A DNA stretch of 64,000 bases from Rahnella laticis. GTDB lineage: Bacteria > Pseudomonadota > Gammaproteobacteria > Enterobacterales > Enterobacteriaceae. The position numbers and the translations under genes were made by a program. Below the pieces are notes generated by a model that saw nothing but the letters and a program-made list of their open reading frames with translations, was not told where the DNA came from and ran no database searches. The stretch lies in the NCBI RefSeq assembly GCF_015644585.1, contig NZ_JADOBI010000006.1, positions 248,001-312,000 of the forward strand. The letters are read 5' to 3'. This document shows positions 43,658 through 52,495 of this stretch, in pieces. Each line of letters opens with the position of its first letter. The stretch's first letter is position 1.

Positions 43658-45103
43658 TCAAAACCCTTCAATTCTTTTCAGCATATACGGATAAAAAGGA
43701 TTGGAAGAAACCCGCATCAGCTGATCCATACTCACCACCAGCGCACCATTTTCACCCCGGGCAGCCAGCGTGCCAAGATGAATACCGAACTGCGCCGGCC
43801 CTTGAGGGTTTCGTCCGTAAAGCGAATCATCCGTCGGGAAAGGCAACGCAACGTGCGATAACGAATAGAATTCCGAAGGATAATTTAGCCCCAGCGGGCT
43901 GCTGCTGACTGTGGTCTGCCCTGCCTGCGTCACCTGCGCAATCGTGGCGGCGTCATCCGGTGAGGCATTGGTGATAATGGTTGTCTGATACGCGCGCGGC
44001 GGCGCAGGCAGAAGACGTTCAACGGCGGTCTCCGCCGCAGGCCGCAGCAACGGGCCAACATAAGCGTTGCGGTTGATATCAAACAACACCAGCTGACTGC
44101 CGTTGGCGGGAAGCTGATTAAATAATGCCGTGACCACCGCGCGGGTGCTGACGGTAGAATCAATCACCGACTGGAAAGCCAGCAGCGGCGGCAATTGCGC
44201 CAGCTTGCCCGACTGCGCATCCTCGCTGATTTGCTGCTGCAAAACATGGGTGAGCAGATAAGACTGCCGCGCCGCTTTCACCGGGAATGAATTGTATTTA
44301 AACGGATTAAATTCTGGCATCAGATTCAGCCAGGCAGTTTTGGCAAAGGCCGGGAAGATCGACGGCCAGCCGGCGTATCCGGCGAAACGTGCAAAACGGG
44401 TGACGCCGATCATCGGGGAAACCAGCACCACACGCGTCGGGCGTACCAGGGATTTGTCATCCAGCGTATCCAGCGTGTACTTCATCGCCAGCGCACCGCC
44501 ATTGGAGAAACCGACGATCTGCAACGGAACATTTTCACCGGCCGCACGATGCGCTTCTCTCACCGCCAGCCGCGTGGCAGCCAGCCATTGTTCCCAGTCA
44601 ACGCGCGTCAGGCCGCCCGGCACGGTGCCATGCCCCGGCAGACGGATCCCCACAGCCACAAAACCACGGCGGCGATAATCTTCTGCAATGTGACGCAGGC
44701 TGTAGGGCGAATCCGTCAGGCCGTGCAATAACACCACCGCACCGACCGGTTTACCGTCAGGCATCAGCTCATATGAGCGGTTCCAGTCCTGCGCAAAATG
44801 TTCAGGATAAACCGGGCTGCGGTCGTAATACCGGTTCAGCGGAATACGGTCTTCAGCATCGAGTTTGTCCGTCACCTGCTGCTTCACTTCCAGAAATGCC
44901 TGCTGCTCGGCCCGTAAATACGCAGCCCAGTCGCTTTTATCCAGCTGCGACGCGCTCAGTTCATCAGGAACCAGTTTGTGCCACGGCTCCAGCGCCGGCC
45001 CCTGTAATGCGTCATAAGTGCGAACCGCCAACAAAGTCAGCACGATAAGAATAACCGCCAGTAACAGTTTTTTCAGGCGTTCAAAGAGGTGACGGAATTG
45101 CAT
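43658..45103 (-). CDS. membrane-anchored alpha/beta hydrolase
   Basis: A 481-residue protein with one N-terminal membrane helix (KLLLAVILIVLTLLAVRTYD, about 11-30) and a periplasmic alpha/beta-hydrolase domain. The oxyanion loop is LLHGLTDSPYSLR, the nucleophile elbow is GFSNGG (Ser), and SLSHVALPFPTDD probably holds the catalytic His. I start at MQFRHLFERL (45103) because upstream codons are not protein-like, although no strong ribosome site is seen. It begins 14 bases after parE, so it may be cotranscribed with the toxin-antitoxin genes. The substrate is unknown; lipase/esterase is likely. Confidence 0.8.
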   Translation of the reverse strand: MQFRHLFERLKKLLLAVILIVLTLLAVRTYDALQGPALEPWHKLVPDELSASQLDKSDWAAYLRAEQQAFLEVKQQVTDKLDAEDRIPLNRYYDRSPVYPEHFAQDWNRSYELMPDGKPVGAVVLLHGLTDSPYSLRHIAEDYRRRGFVAVGIRLPGHGTVPGGLTRVDWEQWLAATRLAVREAHRAAGENVPLQIVGFSNGGALAMKYTLDTLDDKSLVRPTRVVLVSPMIGVTRFARFAGYAGWPSIFPAFAKTAWLNLMPEFNPFKYNSFPVKAARQSYLLTHVLQQQISEDAQSGKLAQLPPLLAFQSVIDSTVSTRAVVTALFNQLPANGSQLVLFDINRNAYVGPLLRPAAETAVERLLPAPPRAYQTTIITNASPDDAATIAQVTQAGQTTVSSSPLGLNYPSEFYSLSHVALPFPTDDSLYGRNPQGPAQFGIHLGTLAARGENGALVVSMDQLMRVSSNPFYPYMLKRIEGF

Positions 45104-45117
45104 TAGTTTGTGTTTTC

Positions 45118-45396
45118 CTAAGGCCAGTGCTGAGCGGTATGTACAAGTCTGACAATCTGAATTTCTGTTTCCGTGATGCAATAAACCATTCTGAAGTGCA
45201 TATGCACGATGCATTCGCGCGTTCCGGCAACCCGCCCGGCAACATACATATCCGGACGCAGGAAAATGCGTTCTGCGGCGGCATCAAACTCCTCATCCAG
45301 TTCAATGGCCGCATGCGGATTTGCTTTCGCGACATAGTTAAAAATATGCTCGCGATCCTCCAGAGCGTGTGGTTTCCATACCTGTTTGATCGTCAT
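45118..45396 (-). CDS. RelE/ParE-family toxin
   Basis: A 92-residue toxin: KQVWKPHALEDREHIFNYVA at the start and MHFRMVYCITETEIQIVRLVH at the end are the ParE/RelE fold marks, with GTRECIVHMHFRMVY giving the core strand pair. ParE members poison DNA gyrase; RelE members cut mRNA; sequence alone does not decide. It starts 3 bases after the antitoxin stop. Confidence 0.85.
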   Translation of the reverse strand: MTIKQVWKPHALEDREHIFNYVAKANPHAAIELDEEFDAAAERIFLRPDMYVAGRVAGTRECIVHMHFRMVYCITETEIQIVRLVHTAQHWP

Positions 45397-45399
45397 CCG

Positions 45400-45861
45400 T
45401 TACTTGTCCCGCCCTTTCAGCAATGCCTCTTTGCGGGCGGCAAACTGAGCTTTAACGTCTTCATGCGGGATGGCGGGACGCGGATCATCCAGTGATTCTT
45501 TAACTCTTTCGCGAAACCAGAGGTCAAAGGCCGTTTCGTCGAAAGCTGCCGCTTCATGGGCGCGTTTCAATGCAGCCGAACGGTCGGGGCGCGTTCCTTT
45601 ACCGCTACCTTCAGGATCATAGTCGGTAATATCCACTTCAAACTGATTTATCCCCATGTCTTTAAGATAGGCTGCCAGTGTGTCAAAGCGCTTAAATACC
45701 CGTATTTTCCCACTGCGTTGTGCCACTAAGGTGCGCTGATGTTCGCCGTATCTGATCATTATTGTCCACCCTCCTTGTTGTGCAGTCACATTGAGATGAC
45801 CAATCGCGCCTGCTTCTGCCAGACAAACCAGTGTTGAATGGTCGATCGTTTCCTGTGTCAT
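45400..45861 (-). CDS. antitoxin-like protein partnered with the ParE-type toxin
   Basis: A 153-residue protein (157 if started at the GTG at 45873). Residues about 10-75 form a compact beta-rich domain (GGWTIMIRYGEHQRTLVAQR and VFKRFDTLAAYLKDMGINQF). The C-terminal part is helical and ends in WFRERVKESLDDPRPAIPHE, a toxin-binding tail like that of PaaA2/ParD antitoxins. It lies directly before the toxin gene. The extra N-terminal domain is larger than in most ParD proteins and might bind DNA; no ribbon-helix-helix is obvious. Confidence 0.75.
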   Translation of the reverse strand: MTQETIDHSTLVCLAEAGAIGHLNVTAQQGGWTIMIRYGEHQRTLVAQRSGKIRVFKRFDTLAAYLKDMGINQFEVDITDYDPEGSGKGTRPDRSAALKRAHEAAAFDETAFDLWFRERVKESLDDPRPAIPHEDVKAQFAARKEALLKGRDK

Positions 45862-45992
45862 AAATTCGCTCACTTTTCTGCAAACAATAATAAATCATCG
45901 ATTCAGACAACTATATACCGGTTCAATCAACAAACGGCTTTAATCTTATTCTTGCGAGACATCGCGCACAAAATCGCCCCATTTTTGTTCAG

Positions 45993-46014
45993 TTGCATTC
46001 CGTCCGTGGTGCAA
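45993..46014. promoter_or_regulatory. candidate NtrC-type activator site
   Basis: TTGCA (45993-45997) and TGGTGCAA (46007-46014) form an imperfect dyad; the right half is a perfect NtrC half-site, but the spacing is 3 bases longer than the glnA consensus. It is about 62 bases upstream of the sigma-54 promoter, a usual enhancer distance. Confidence 0.4.
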
Positions 46015-46075
46015 CAAATGAGCAACCCATTCGGGAAATAAATAATAAATCATTTGAAATCAATGAATAATGATG

Positions 46076-46091
46076 TGGCACAGCGATTGCT
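46076..46091 (+). promoter_or_regulatory. sigma-54 promoter of the urea degradation operon
   Basis: TGGCAC-AGCGA-TTGCT matches the sigma-54 consensus (TGGCAC-N5-TTGCW) at every fixed position. Transcription would start near 46102, about 30 bases before the allophanate hydrolase ATG. Confidence 0.88.
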
Positions 46092-46096
46092 TAGAT

Positions 46097-46126
46097 GAAT
46101 TCAATCTTGTGTACTAGATGGAATTC
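46097..46126. promoter_or_regulatory. candidate operator for the GntR regulator
   Basis: GAATTC repeats at 46097-46102 and 46121-46126 flank CTTGTGTACTAGATG, whose TTGTGTAC core resembles GntR/FadR-family sites. It overlaps the expected start point and could let the GntR protein block the sigma-54 promoter. Confidence 0.35.
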
Positions 46127-46131
46127 AAAAC

Positions 46132-47979
46132 ATGGCTGCAACTTCAGACTCCGTTACCTCGCCTTACCGCGGTTTTACGCTGCGGGAATGGCAGCAACAT
46201 TACCGCACCGCGCCGGACAGCCTGCGAACCACGCTTTCACTGGTTTCAGGCAGCCTGAGCAAAACCGACAATGCCTGGCTTTATCTCGCCACGGCGGAGC
46301 AGCTTGAAGCGCAGATTACCCGTCTGGAAACCCTGCGCAGTCAGGCCGAAGGCTCTCTTTCCGCCCTGCCGCTGTTTGGCGTGCCGTTTGCCGTAAAAGA
46401 CAATATTGATATCGCGGGCTGGCCGACCACGGCCGCCTGCCCCGCCTTTGCCTACACCGCGCAAGCTGACGCCACCGTGGTCGCCAATCTGAAAGCCAAA
46501 GGCGCCATCGTCATTGGCAAAACCAATCTCGATCAGTTTGCGACCGGCCTGGTCGGCACGCGTTCACCGTTTGGCGCGGTGCGAAACACCTTCAATCCGC
46601 AATATGTCAGCGGCGGTTCCAGTTCCGGCTCCGCATCGGTTCTGGCGCGCGGTCTGGTGGCGTTTTCGCTGGGGACAGACACCGCCGGTTCCGGCCGCGT
46701 GCCCGCCGGTTTTAATAATATCGTCGGCCTGAAACCCACCAAAGGCTGGCTGTCGAATACCGGCGTGGTGCCAGCCTGCCGCCTCAATGATGCCGTATCC
46801 GTTTTTGCCCTGACCGTCGCCGATGCGCAAACCGTTGCTCATGCGGCTGGCGGATATGACGCCGCCGATACCTATTCGCGTAAAAACCCGCACACCGCGC
46901 CGTTCGCCCTGCCGCTTCAGCCGCGCATTGCGGTACCCGATCGTCTTGAGTTTTTTGGGGATGATCTGGCCGAAGCCGCGTTCAGCGAGGCGCTCGAGCG
47001 TTTACGCCAAAACGGCGTGACGCTGGAAACGATTGATTTCACGCCGTTCCGCGAGCTGGCCGGGCAGCTTTATTACGGCGCATGGGTGGCGGAACGGACG
47101 GTGGCCGTCGGGGCAGTTTTTGAAGAAAACCCGGAAGCGATGGATCCGGTGGTGCGCGGCATTGTCGCCAGCGGCCTGAATTACACCGCCTGCGATGCGT
47201 GGCGGGCGGAATATCTGCGGGCGGAACTGGCGCGCAAAATCAATCTGGCGCTGGAAGGGTTTGATGCGCTGGTTGTGCCGACCTCGCCGACCATCCGCAC
47301 GCTGGAAGAGATGGCGCAGGAGCCGGTGCTCTACAACTCGCAGTTCGGGATTTACACCAACTTCACCAATCTGGCGGATTTATCTGCGCTGGCGCTGCCC
47401 GCCGGAATGCGCGCAGACAGCCTGCCCGCCGGGATCACGCTGATCGCCCCGGCCTGGCACGACGATGCGCTCGCCAGTTTTGGCCGTCAGTGGCAGCGCA
47501 GCCTGAACCTGCCCCTCGGTGCCACCGGTCTTGCGGTGAAACCGGAAGAATTCATGGTTTCTGCGCCGCTCAGCCCTGCGTGCGTGCGCGTCGCCGTGGT
47601 CGGTGCGCACCTGACCGGCATGCCGCTCAATTTCCAGCTCACCCGCCGCAACGCGGTTCGCGCAGAGCAAACCACCACCGCCGCCCGTTACAAACTTTAT
47701 GCGCTCGCCAATACCACACCGCCGAAGCCGGGGCTGGTCAGGGTAGAAGGCGGCAGCGCGATTATCGTCGAACTGTGGGATATCCCGCTGGCACGCTTCG
47801 GGGAGTTTGTCGCGGAAATCCCGGCCCCGCTGGGCATAGGTTCGCTCGAACTGGCCGATGGCCGCACGGTGAAAGGCTTTATCTGCGAGCCGTGGGCAAT
47901 TCCTGACGCCACCGATATCACCCATTTTGGCGGCTGGAGAAGTTACATCCAGAGCCTCAATTCACCGGTAAAAAGCTGA
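46132..47979 (+). CDS. atzF: allophanate hydrolase
   Basis: A 615-residue enzyme splitting allophanate to CO2 and ammonia. The amidase-signature half (about 1-450) has the Ser-cisSer-Lys triad: K89 (FAVKDN), S163 (GGSSSGS) and S187 (TDTAGSGR). The C-terminal half (about 470-615) is the allophanate hydrolase domain, beginning near PLSPACVRVAVVGAHLTGMP. It is the first gene after the sigma-54 promoter; the urea carboxylase gene follows after 9 bases. Together they form the urea amidolyase route, used where urease is absent. A biuret hydrolase homologue lies 14 kb downstream and would feed the same step. Confidence 0.95.
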   Translation: MAATSDSVTSPYRGFTLREWQQHYRTAPDSLRTTLSLVSGSLSKTDNAWLYLATAEQLEAQITRLETLRSQAEGSLSALPLFGVPFAVKDNIDIAGWPTTAACPAFAYTAQADATVVANLKAKGAIVIGKTNLDQFATGLVGTRSPFGAVRNTFNPQYVSGGSSSGSASVLARGLVAFSLGTDTAGSGRVPAGFNNIVGLKPTKGWLSNTGVVPACRLNDAVSVFALTVADAQTVAHAAGGYDAADTYSRKNPHTAPFALPLQPRIAVPDRLEFFGDDLAEAAFSEALERLRQNGVTLETIDFTPFRELAGQLYYGAWVAERTVAVGAVFEENPEAMDPVVRGIVASGLNYTACDAWRAEYLRAELARKINLALEGFDALVVPTSPTIRTLEEMAQEPVLYNSQFGIYTNFTNLADLSALALPAGMRADSLPAGITLIAPAWHDDALASFGRQWQRSLNLPLGATGLAVKPEEFMVSAPLSPACVRVAVVGAHLTGMPLNFQLTRRNAVRAEQTTTAARYKLYALANTTPPKPGLVRVEGGSAIIVELWDIPLARFGEFVAEIPAPLGIGSLELADGRTVKGFICEPWAIPDATDITHFGGWRSYIQSLNSPVKS

Positions 47980-47988
47980 GGAGCCACG

Positions 47989-50900
47989 ATGATGTTTACT
48001 AAAGTTCTGATCGCCAACCGTGGCGAAATTGCCTGCCGCGCGATCCGCACGCTGAAACGTCTGGGCATCGCCAGCGTTGCCGTCTATTCCGACGCCGACC
48101 GCAATGCGCCGCACGTCACGGATGCCGATATTGCCATCGCGATCGGCGGCGAGAAGGCCAGCGAAAGCTACCTGATGATCGACAAAATTCTGGCCGCCGC
48201 GAAAGAATCCGGCGCGCAGGCGATTTATCCCGGCTACGGGTTTTTATCCGAAAGCGCAGAGTTTGCCGACGCCTGCGAAGCCGCGGGTATCGCGTTTATC
48301 GGCCCGACCGCCGGACAAATCCGCGAGTTTGGCCTCAAACATCGCGCCCGTGAATTAGCCGGTGCAGCCAGTGTGCCGATGACGCCGGGCACCGGTTTGC
48401 TCGACAGCATTGACGATGCGGTCAGCGCCGCTGCGAAAATCGGTTATCCGGTGATGCTGAAAAGTACCGCAGGCGGCGGTGGCATTGGCCTGACGCGCTG
48501 CGACGACGAAGACGCATTGCGCGCCGCGTGGGACAGCGTGAAGCGCCTCGGCGAACAGTTTTTCCGTGATGCCGGCGTATTTTTGGAACGCTTTGTCGAT
48601 CGCGCCCGGCATGTCGAAGTGCAGATTTTTGGCGACGGCAAAGGCCGCGTAGTTGCACTCGGTGAGCGTGACTGCTCGTTGCAGCGCCGCAATCAGAAAG
48701 TTGTGGAAGAAACCCCTGCCCCCAATCTGCCGCAGGCCAGCCGCGAAGCGCTGCACCGTGCCGCCGTACAGCTCGGCGAATCGGTGAATTACCGCAGCGC
48801 CGGAACGGTTGAATTTATTTATGACGCCGCGCGCGACGAATTTTATTTTCTCGAAGTGAATACCCGTTTGCAGGTCGAGCATCCGGTCACCGAAATGGTC
48901 ACCGGGCTGGATTTAATCGAATGCATGTTGCGGGTCGCCGCAGACGAACCGATGGACTGGCCTGCGCTGGAAAAAGCCCCGCAGGGCGCGTCGATGGAAG
49001 TGCGTATTTACGCCGAAGATCCGCTGAAAAATTTCCAGCCGAGCCCCGGCGTGCTGACCGAAGTATTTTTCCCGCCAGACGTTCGCGTGGACGGCTGGGT
49101 TTCAACCGGCAGCGAAGTGTCGGCATTTTATGACCCGATGATCGCCAAGCTGATTGTTCACGGCAAAGATCGCCAGGACGCACTGGCGAAAATGTCTGCC
49201 GCGCTGGCCGCCACCCGCCTGCACGGTATCGCCACCAATATTGATTACCTGCGTCAGGTCGTCGCCACGCCGGTGTTCCGCGAAGGCGAAATGTGGACGC
49301 GGATGCTCGACAGTTTTGTCTACGCGCCAAACGCCGTCGAAGTGATTGCGCCCGGCACGTACAGCAGCGTGCAGGATTATCCGGGCCGTCTCGGCTACTG
49401 GGATATCGGCGTGCCGCCTTCCGGGCCGATGGACGATTTTGCGTTCCGCCTCGCCAACCGTATTGTCGGGAATCATCTCGACGCCGCCGGGCTGGAATTC
49501 ACGCTTCAGGGGCCGGTGCTGCGTTTTCATTGTGACGCGACCATCGCGCTGACCGGCGCTCGCTGCCCGGCCGATCTCGATGGTGAAAGCGTCGCTTACT
49601 GGCAGCCGGTGCCGGTGAAAGCCGGTCAGACGCTGACGCTGGGCCGCGCCACGCAGGGCTGCCGCACTTATCTGGCGGTGCGTAACGGGTTTGATGTGCC
49701 GGTTTATCTCGGCAGCCGCTCGACCTTTGCGCTCGGACAGTTTGGCGGCCACGCAGGTCGCACGCTGCGTGTCGCGGATATGCTGACCGTTTCGCAGCCG
49801 GAACTTGCCGCCTGCACCACACCTGCGCCAGTGGATTTACCGCAGGCCGCTGCCGCCAATATCGTTCAGCCTTATGGCGAAATCTGGAACATTGGCGTGC
49901 TTTACGGCCCGCACGGCGCGCCGGATTTCTTCACCCGCGAATCTATTGAAACGTTCTTCGAAGCCGAATGGCAGGTGCATTACAACTCCAACCGCCTGGG
50001 CGTGCGGCTGGTCGGCCCGAAACCGCAATGGGCGCGGCAGGACGGCGGCGAAGCCGGTCTGCATCCGTCGAACGTGCATGACTGCGAATACGCCATCGGC
50101 GCAATCAACTTCACCGGCGATTTCCCGGTCATTCTGACGCGCGACGGGCCAAGCCTCGGCGGTTTCGTCTGCCCGGTGACCATCGCCAAAGCCGAGCTGT
50201 GGAAAGTCGGTCAGGTCAAACCGGGCGATAAAATCCGTTTCCATCCGATCAGTTTCGAACAGGCGCAGGCGCTGGAACTGGCGCAACAAGGCACGATTGA
50301 TTCACTGATGCCCGTCAATGCAATGGCGCTGCCGGTGCCGTCGCAGCTGCCGGACACCACGGTTTCCGCGACGGTTCTTGCTGCGTTACCGGCCACTGCG
50401 GAACGCCCGTTGGTGGAATACCGGCAAGCGGGCGATAGCTACGTGCTGATTGAGTACGGCGATAACGTGCTGGATCTGGCGGTGCGCATGCGCATTTATC
50501 TGCTGATGAATGCCATTAAAGCGGCCGGTCAGGCAGGTATCGAAGAGCTGTCGCCGGGCGTGCGTTCACTGCAAATCCGCTACGACAGCCGCGTGCTGCA
50601 CCAGAGTGCGCTGCTTCAGCATTTACTGACGCTCGAACACCATCTGGCGGACGTCAGCCAGCTCAAAATCCCGACCCGCATCGTGCATATGCCGATGGCG
50701 TTTGAAGACTCCGCCACGCTCGGCGCAGTTGAACGCTATCAGCAAACCGTGCGCGCCGACGCGCCGTGGCTGCCCAATAACGTGGATTTCATCCAGCGCA
50801 CCAACGGGCTGGCCAGCCGCGAAGACGTGAAAAAAATCATTTTCGACGCCAGCTACCTGATTCTGGGGCTGGGCGATGTGTATCTCGGCGCGCCTTGTGC

Positions 50901-51624
50901 GGTGCCGGTCGATCCGCGTCATCGACTGCTCAGTTCCAAATACAACCCGGCGCGCACGTTCACCGCCGAAGGCACGGTCGGCATCGGCGGCATGTATATG
51001 TGCATTTATGGCATGGATTCGCCGGGCGGCTATCAACTGGTCGGCCGCACGCTGCCTATCTGGAACAAATTCCTCAGGAACGAACAGTTCAAAAACGGCG
51101 AACCGTGGCTCCTGCATTTCTTCGATCAGGTGCGTTTCTATGAAGTCAGTGAAGCCGATCTGGATCTTCAGCGCGACGCTTTCCGCGAAGGCCGCGCGCA
51201 GGTTCGCATCGAAGAAACCGAGTTCGACTTTGCGCAATACACCCAATTCTTAGCCGATAACGCCGCCGATATTACTGAATTCCGCGCCAGACAGGCCGAC
51301 GCGTTCAGCCGTGAAGTGGCGCACTGGCATGAAGCGGAAAGCGCTGCCGTGGAAGCCGCCGCCAATGCCGTGCGGTTAGTGGAAGACGAAACCGATCAGG
51401 ACGGGCATTTAGTCAGCGCCGATCTCAACGGCAACGTCTGGAAAATTCTGGTGGAACCGGGCCAGCAGGTCGAAGAAGGGCAGCCGCTGATTGTCGTCGA
51501 GGCGATGAAAATGGAGCTGTCCGTTAACGCACCGTGCGCCGGTACGGTACTGAAAATCAGTTGCCAGCAGGGCCATCCGGTCGGGCCGGGCGATGCTTTG
51601 TTGTGGCTGGACGCAGCCGTTTAA
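47989..51624 (+). CDS. uca: urea carboxylase (biotin-dependent)
   Basis: A 1211-residue multifunctional enzyme: ATP + urea + bicarbonate to allophanate. Residues 1-450 are biotin carboxylase (LIANRGEIACRAIRTLKRLG; ATP-grasp with KSTAGGGGIGL; FLEVNTRLQVEHPVTE). About 460-1110 are the KipA/KipI-like carboxyltransferase parts (VIAPGTYSSVQDYPGRLGYW; DGPSLGGFVCP; PGGYQLVGRTLPIWN). The C-terminal carrier domain has the biotin Lys K1174 in VEAMKMELS. The first ATG has GAGG seven bases upstream. No urea-carboxylase-associated helper genes and no ykkC guanidine riboswitch are seen, so urea rather than guanidine is the likely substrate. Confidence 0.96.
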   Translation: MMFTKVLIANRGEIACRAIRTLKRLGIASVAVYSDADRNAPHVTDADIAIAIGGEKASESYLMIDKILAAAKESGAQAIYPGYGFLSESAEFADACEAAGIAFIGPTAGQIREFGLKHRARELAGAASVPMTPGTGLLDSIDDAVSAAAKIGYPVMLKSTAGGGGIGLTRCDDEDALRAAWDSVKRLGEQFFRDAGVFLERFVDRARHVEVQIFGDGKGRVVALGERDCSLQRRNQKVVEETPAPNLPQASREALHRAAVQLGESVNYRSAGTVEFIYDAARDEFYFLEVNTRLQVEHPVTEMVTGLDLIECMLRVAADEPMDWPALEKAPQGASMEVRIYAEDPLKNFQPSPGVLTEVFFPPDVRVDGWVSTGSEVSAFYDPMIAKLIVHGKDRQDALAKMSAALAATRLHGIATNIDYLRQVVATPVFREGEMWTRMLDSFVYAPNAVEVIAPGTYSSVQDYPGRLGYWDIGVPPSGPMDDFAFRLANRIVGNHLDAAGLEFTLQGPVLRFHCDATIALTGARCPADLDGESVAYWQPVPVKAGQTLTLGRATQGCRTYLAVRNGFDVPVYLGSRSTFALGQFGGHAGRTLRVADMLTVSQPELAACTTPAPVDLPQAAAANIVQPYGEIWNIGVLYGPHGAPDFFTRESIETFFEAEWQVHYNSNRLGVRLVGPKPQWARQDGGEAGLHPSNVHDCEYAIGAINFTGDFPVILTRDGPSLGGFVCPVTIAKAELWKVGQVKPGDKIRFHPISFEQAQALELAQQGTIDSLMPVNAMALPVPSQLPDTTVSATVLAALPATAERPLVEYRQAGDSYVLIEYGDNVLDLAVRMRIYLLMNAIKAAGQAGIEELSPGVRSLQIRYDSRVLHQSALLQHLLTLEHHLADVSQLKIPTRIVHMPMAFEDSATLGAVERYQQTVRADAPWLPNNVDFIQRTNGLASREDVKKIIFDASYLILGLGDVYLGAPCAVPVDPRHRLLSSKYNPARTFTAEGTVGIGGMYMCIYGMDSPGGYQLVGRTLPIWNKFLRNEQFKNGEPWLLHFFDQVRFYEVSEADLDLQRDAFREGRAQVRIEETEFDFAQYTQFLADNAADITEFRARQADAFSREVAHWHEAESAAVEAAANAVRLVEDETDQDGHLVSADLNGNVWKILVEPGQQVEEGQPLIVVEAMKMELSVNAPCAGTVLKISCQQGHPVGPGDALLWLDAAV

Positions 51625-51671
51625 CGCCGTTCTGGCCGCGTAAAGCGGCTTAAAAATTCAGGGAATATTGT

Positions 51672-52394
51672 ATGCAACTGACGGGCTCTAAATCTTCACG
51701 CAGTAAAAACCGGCCGGAAGGGCTGGCGGAGCGGATTTACCAGCAACTCAAAGATGACATTTTCAGTTTCCGGCTGCTGCCGGGCGACAAATTCAGCGAA
51801 AACGACATCGCCGATCGTATGGAAGTCAGCCGTACACCGGTGCGTCAGGCGCTGTTCTGGCTGGAACGCGAAGGCTATGTCGAAGTGTTTTTCCGCAGCG
51901 GCTGGCAGGTGCGTCCGTTCGATTTCGATTTTTTCGAGCAGCTTTATGACCTGCGCATTGTGCTGGAGCTGGAAGCGGTGAAACGCCTGTGCGCCCTGCC
52001 GCCCGCGGCACAACCGCTGCAACTGGCCGAGCTGAAAGCGTTCTGGATTGACCAGCCCCGGCTCGAAGACGGTCAGGTGGTTTCGCGTTACGACGAAGAG
52101 TTTCACATGACGCTGGTGGCGGCGGCCGGGAATGCCGAGATGGCCCGCATCCACCGCGAACTGACGGAGAAAATCCGCATTATCCGCCGTCTGGATTTCA
52201 CCAAAGACGAGCGCGTTAACGCGACGTACAAGGAACACGCGAGCATTTTGCTCGCCATCATTCAACAACAAACCGGGGAGGCGCAACGCCAGCTACACGA
52301 CCACATTGCCGTCAGCAAAGCCGAGGTGCGCAAGATTACCCTGCATATGTTGCACCGGGCGCGGGCGGAGAGTGACGAAAACACACCGTCATGA
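51672..52394 (+). CDS. GntR-family (FCD) regulator of urea/allophanate metabolism
   Basis: A 240-residue regulator. The N-terminal winged helix (LAERIYQQLKDDIFSFRLLP; FSENDIADRMEVSRTPVRQA) is followed by an FCD ligand domain (about 95-225) with metal-type residues in RYDEEFHMTLVAAAGN. It sits 47 bases after urea carboxylase and 101 before urtA, in the same direction, so it probably controls both halves. The ligand may be allophanate, biuret or urea; this is inference. AGGGA lies seven bases before the ATG. Confidence 0.88.
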   Translation: MQLTGSKSSRSKNRPEGLAERIYQQLKDDIFSFRLLPGDKFSENDIADRMEVSRTPVRQALFWLEREGYVEVFFRSGWQVRPFDFDFFEQLYDLRIVLELEAVKRLCALPPAAQPLQLAELKAFWIDQPRLEDGQVVSRYDEEFHMTLVAAAGNAEMARIHRELTEKIRIIRRLDFTKDERVNATYKEHASILLAIIQQQTGEAQRQLHDHIAVSKAEVRKITLHMLHRARAESDENTPS

Positions 52395-52495
52395 CTTTTT
52401 ATCTTTTTTCGACTTAAGGCATTTTTCGACTCAAAACAGTCCAGCTTTTCTCTGAAATCACTTAAATCACAGCGTTTTTTACAGAGGGTACATCT

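Noticed and set aside
45874-46131. A guanidine (ykkC-type) riboswitch in the leader of the urea operon
   Set aside because: Conserved ykkC sequence blocks are not seen, and the sigma-54 start point would leave a leader of only about 30 bases.
49102-49752. Long open frames opposite urea carboxylase and other GC-rich genes
   Set aside because: They are antisense shadows of high-GC coding sequence, rich in Arg/His/Gln, without ribosome sites or recognisable domains.
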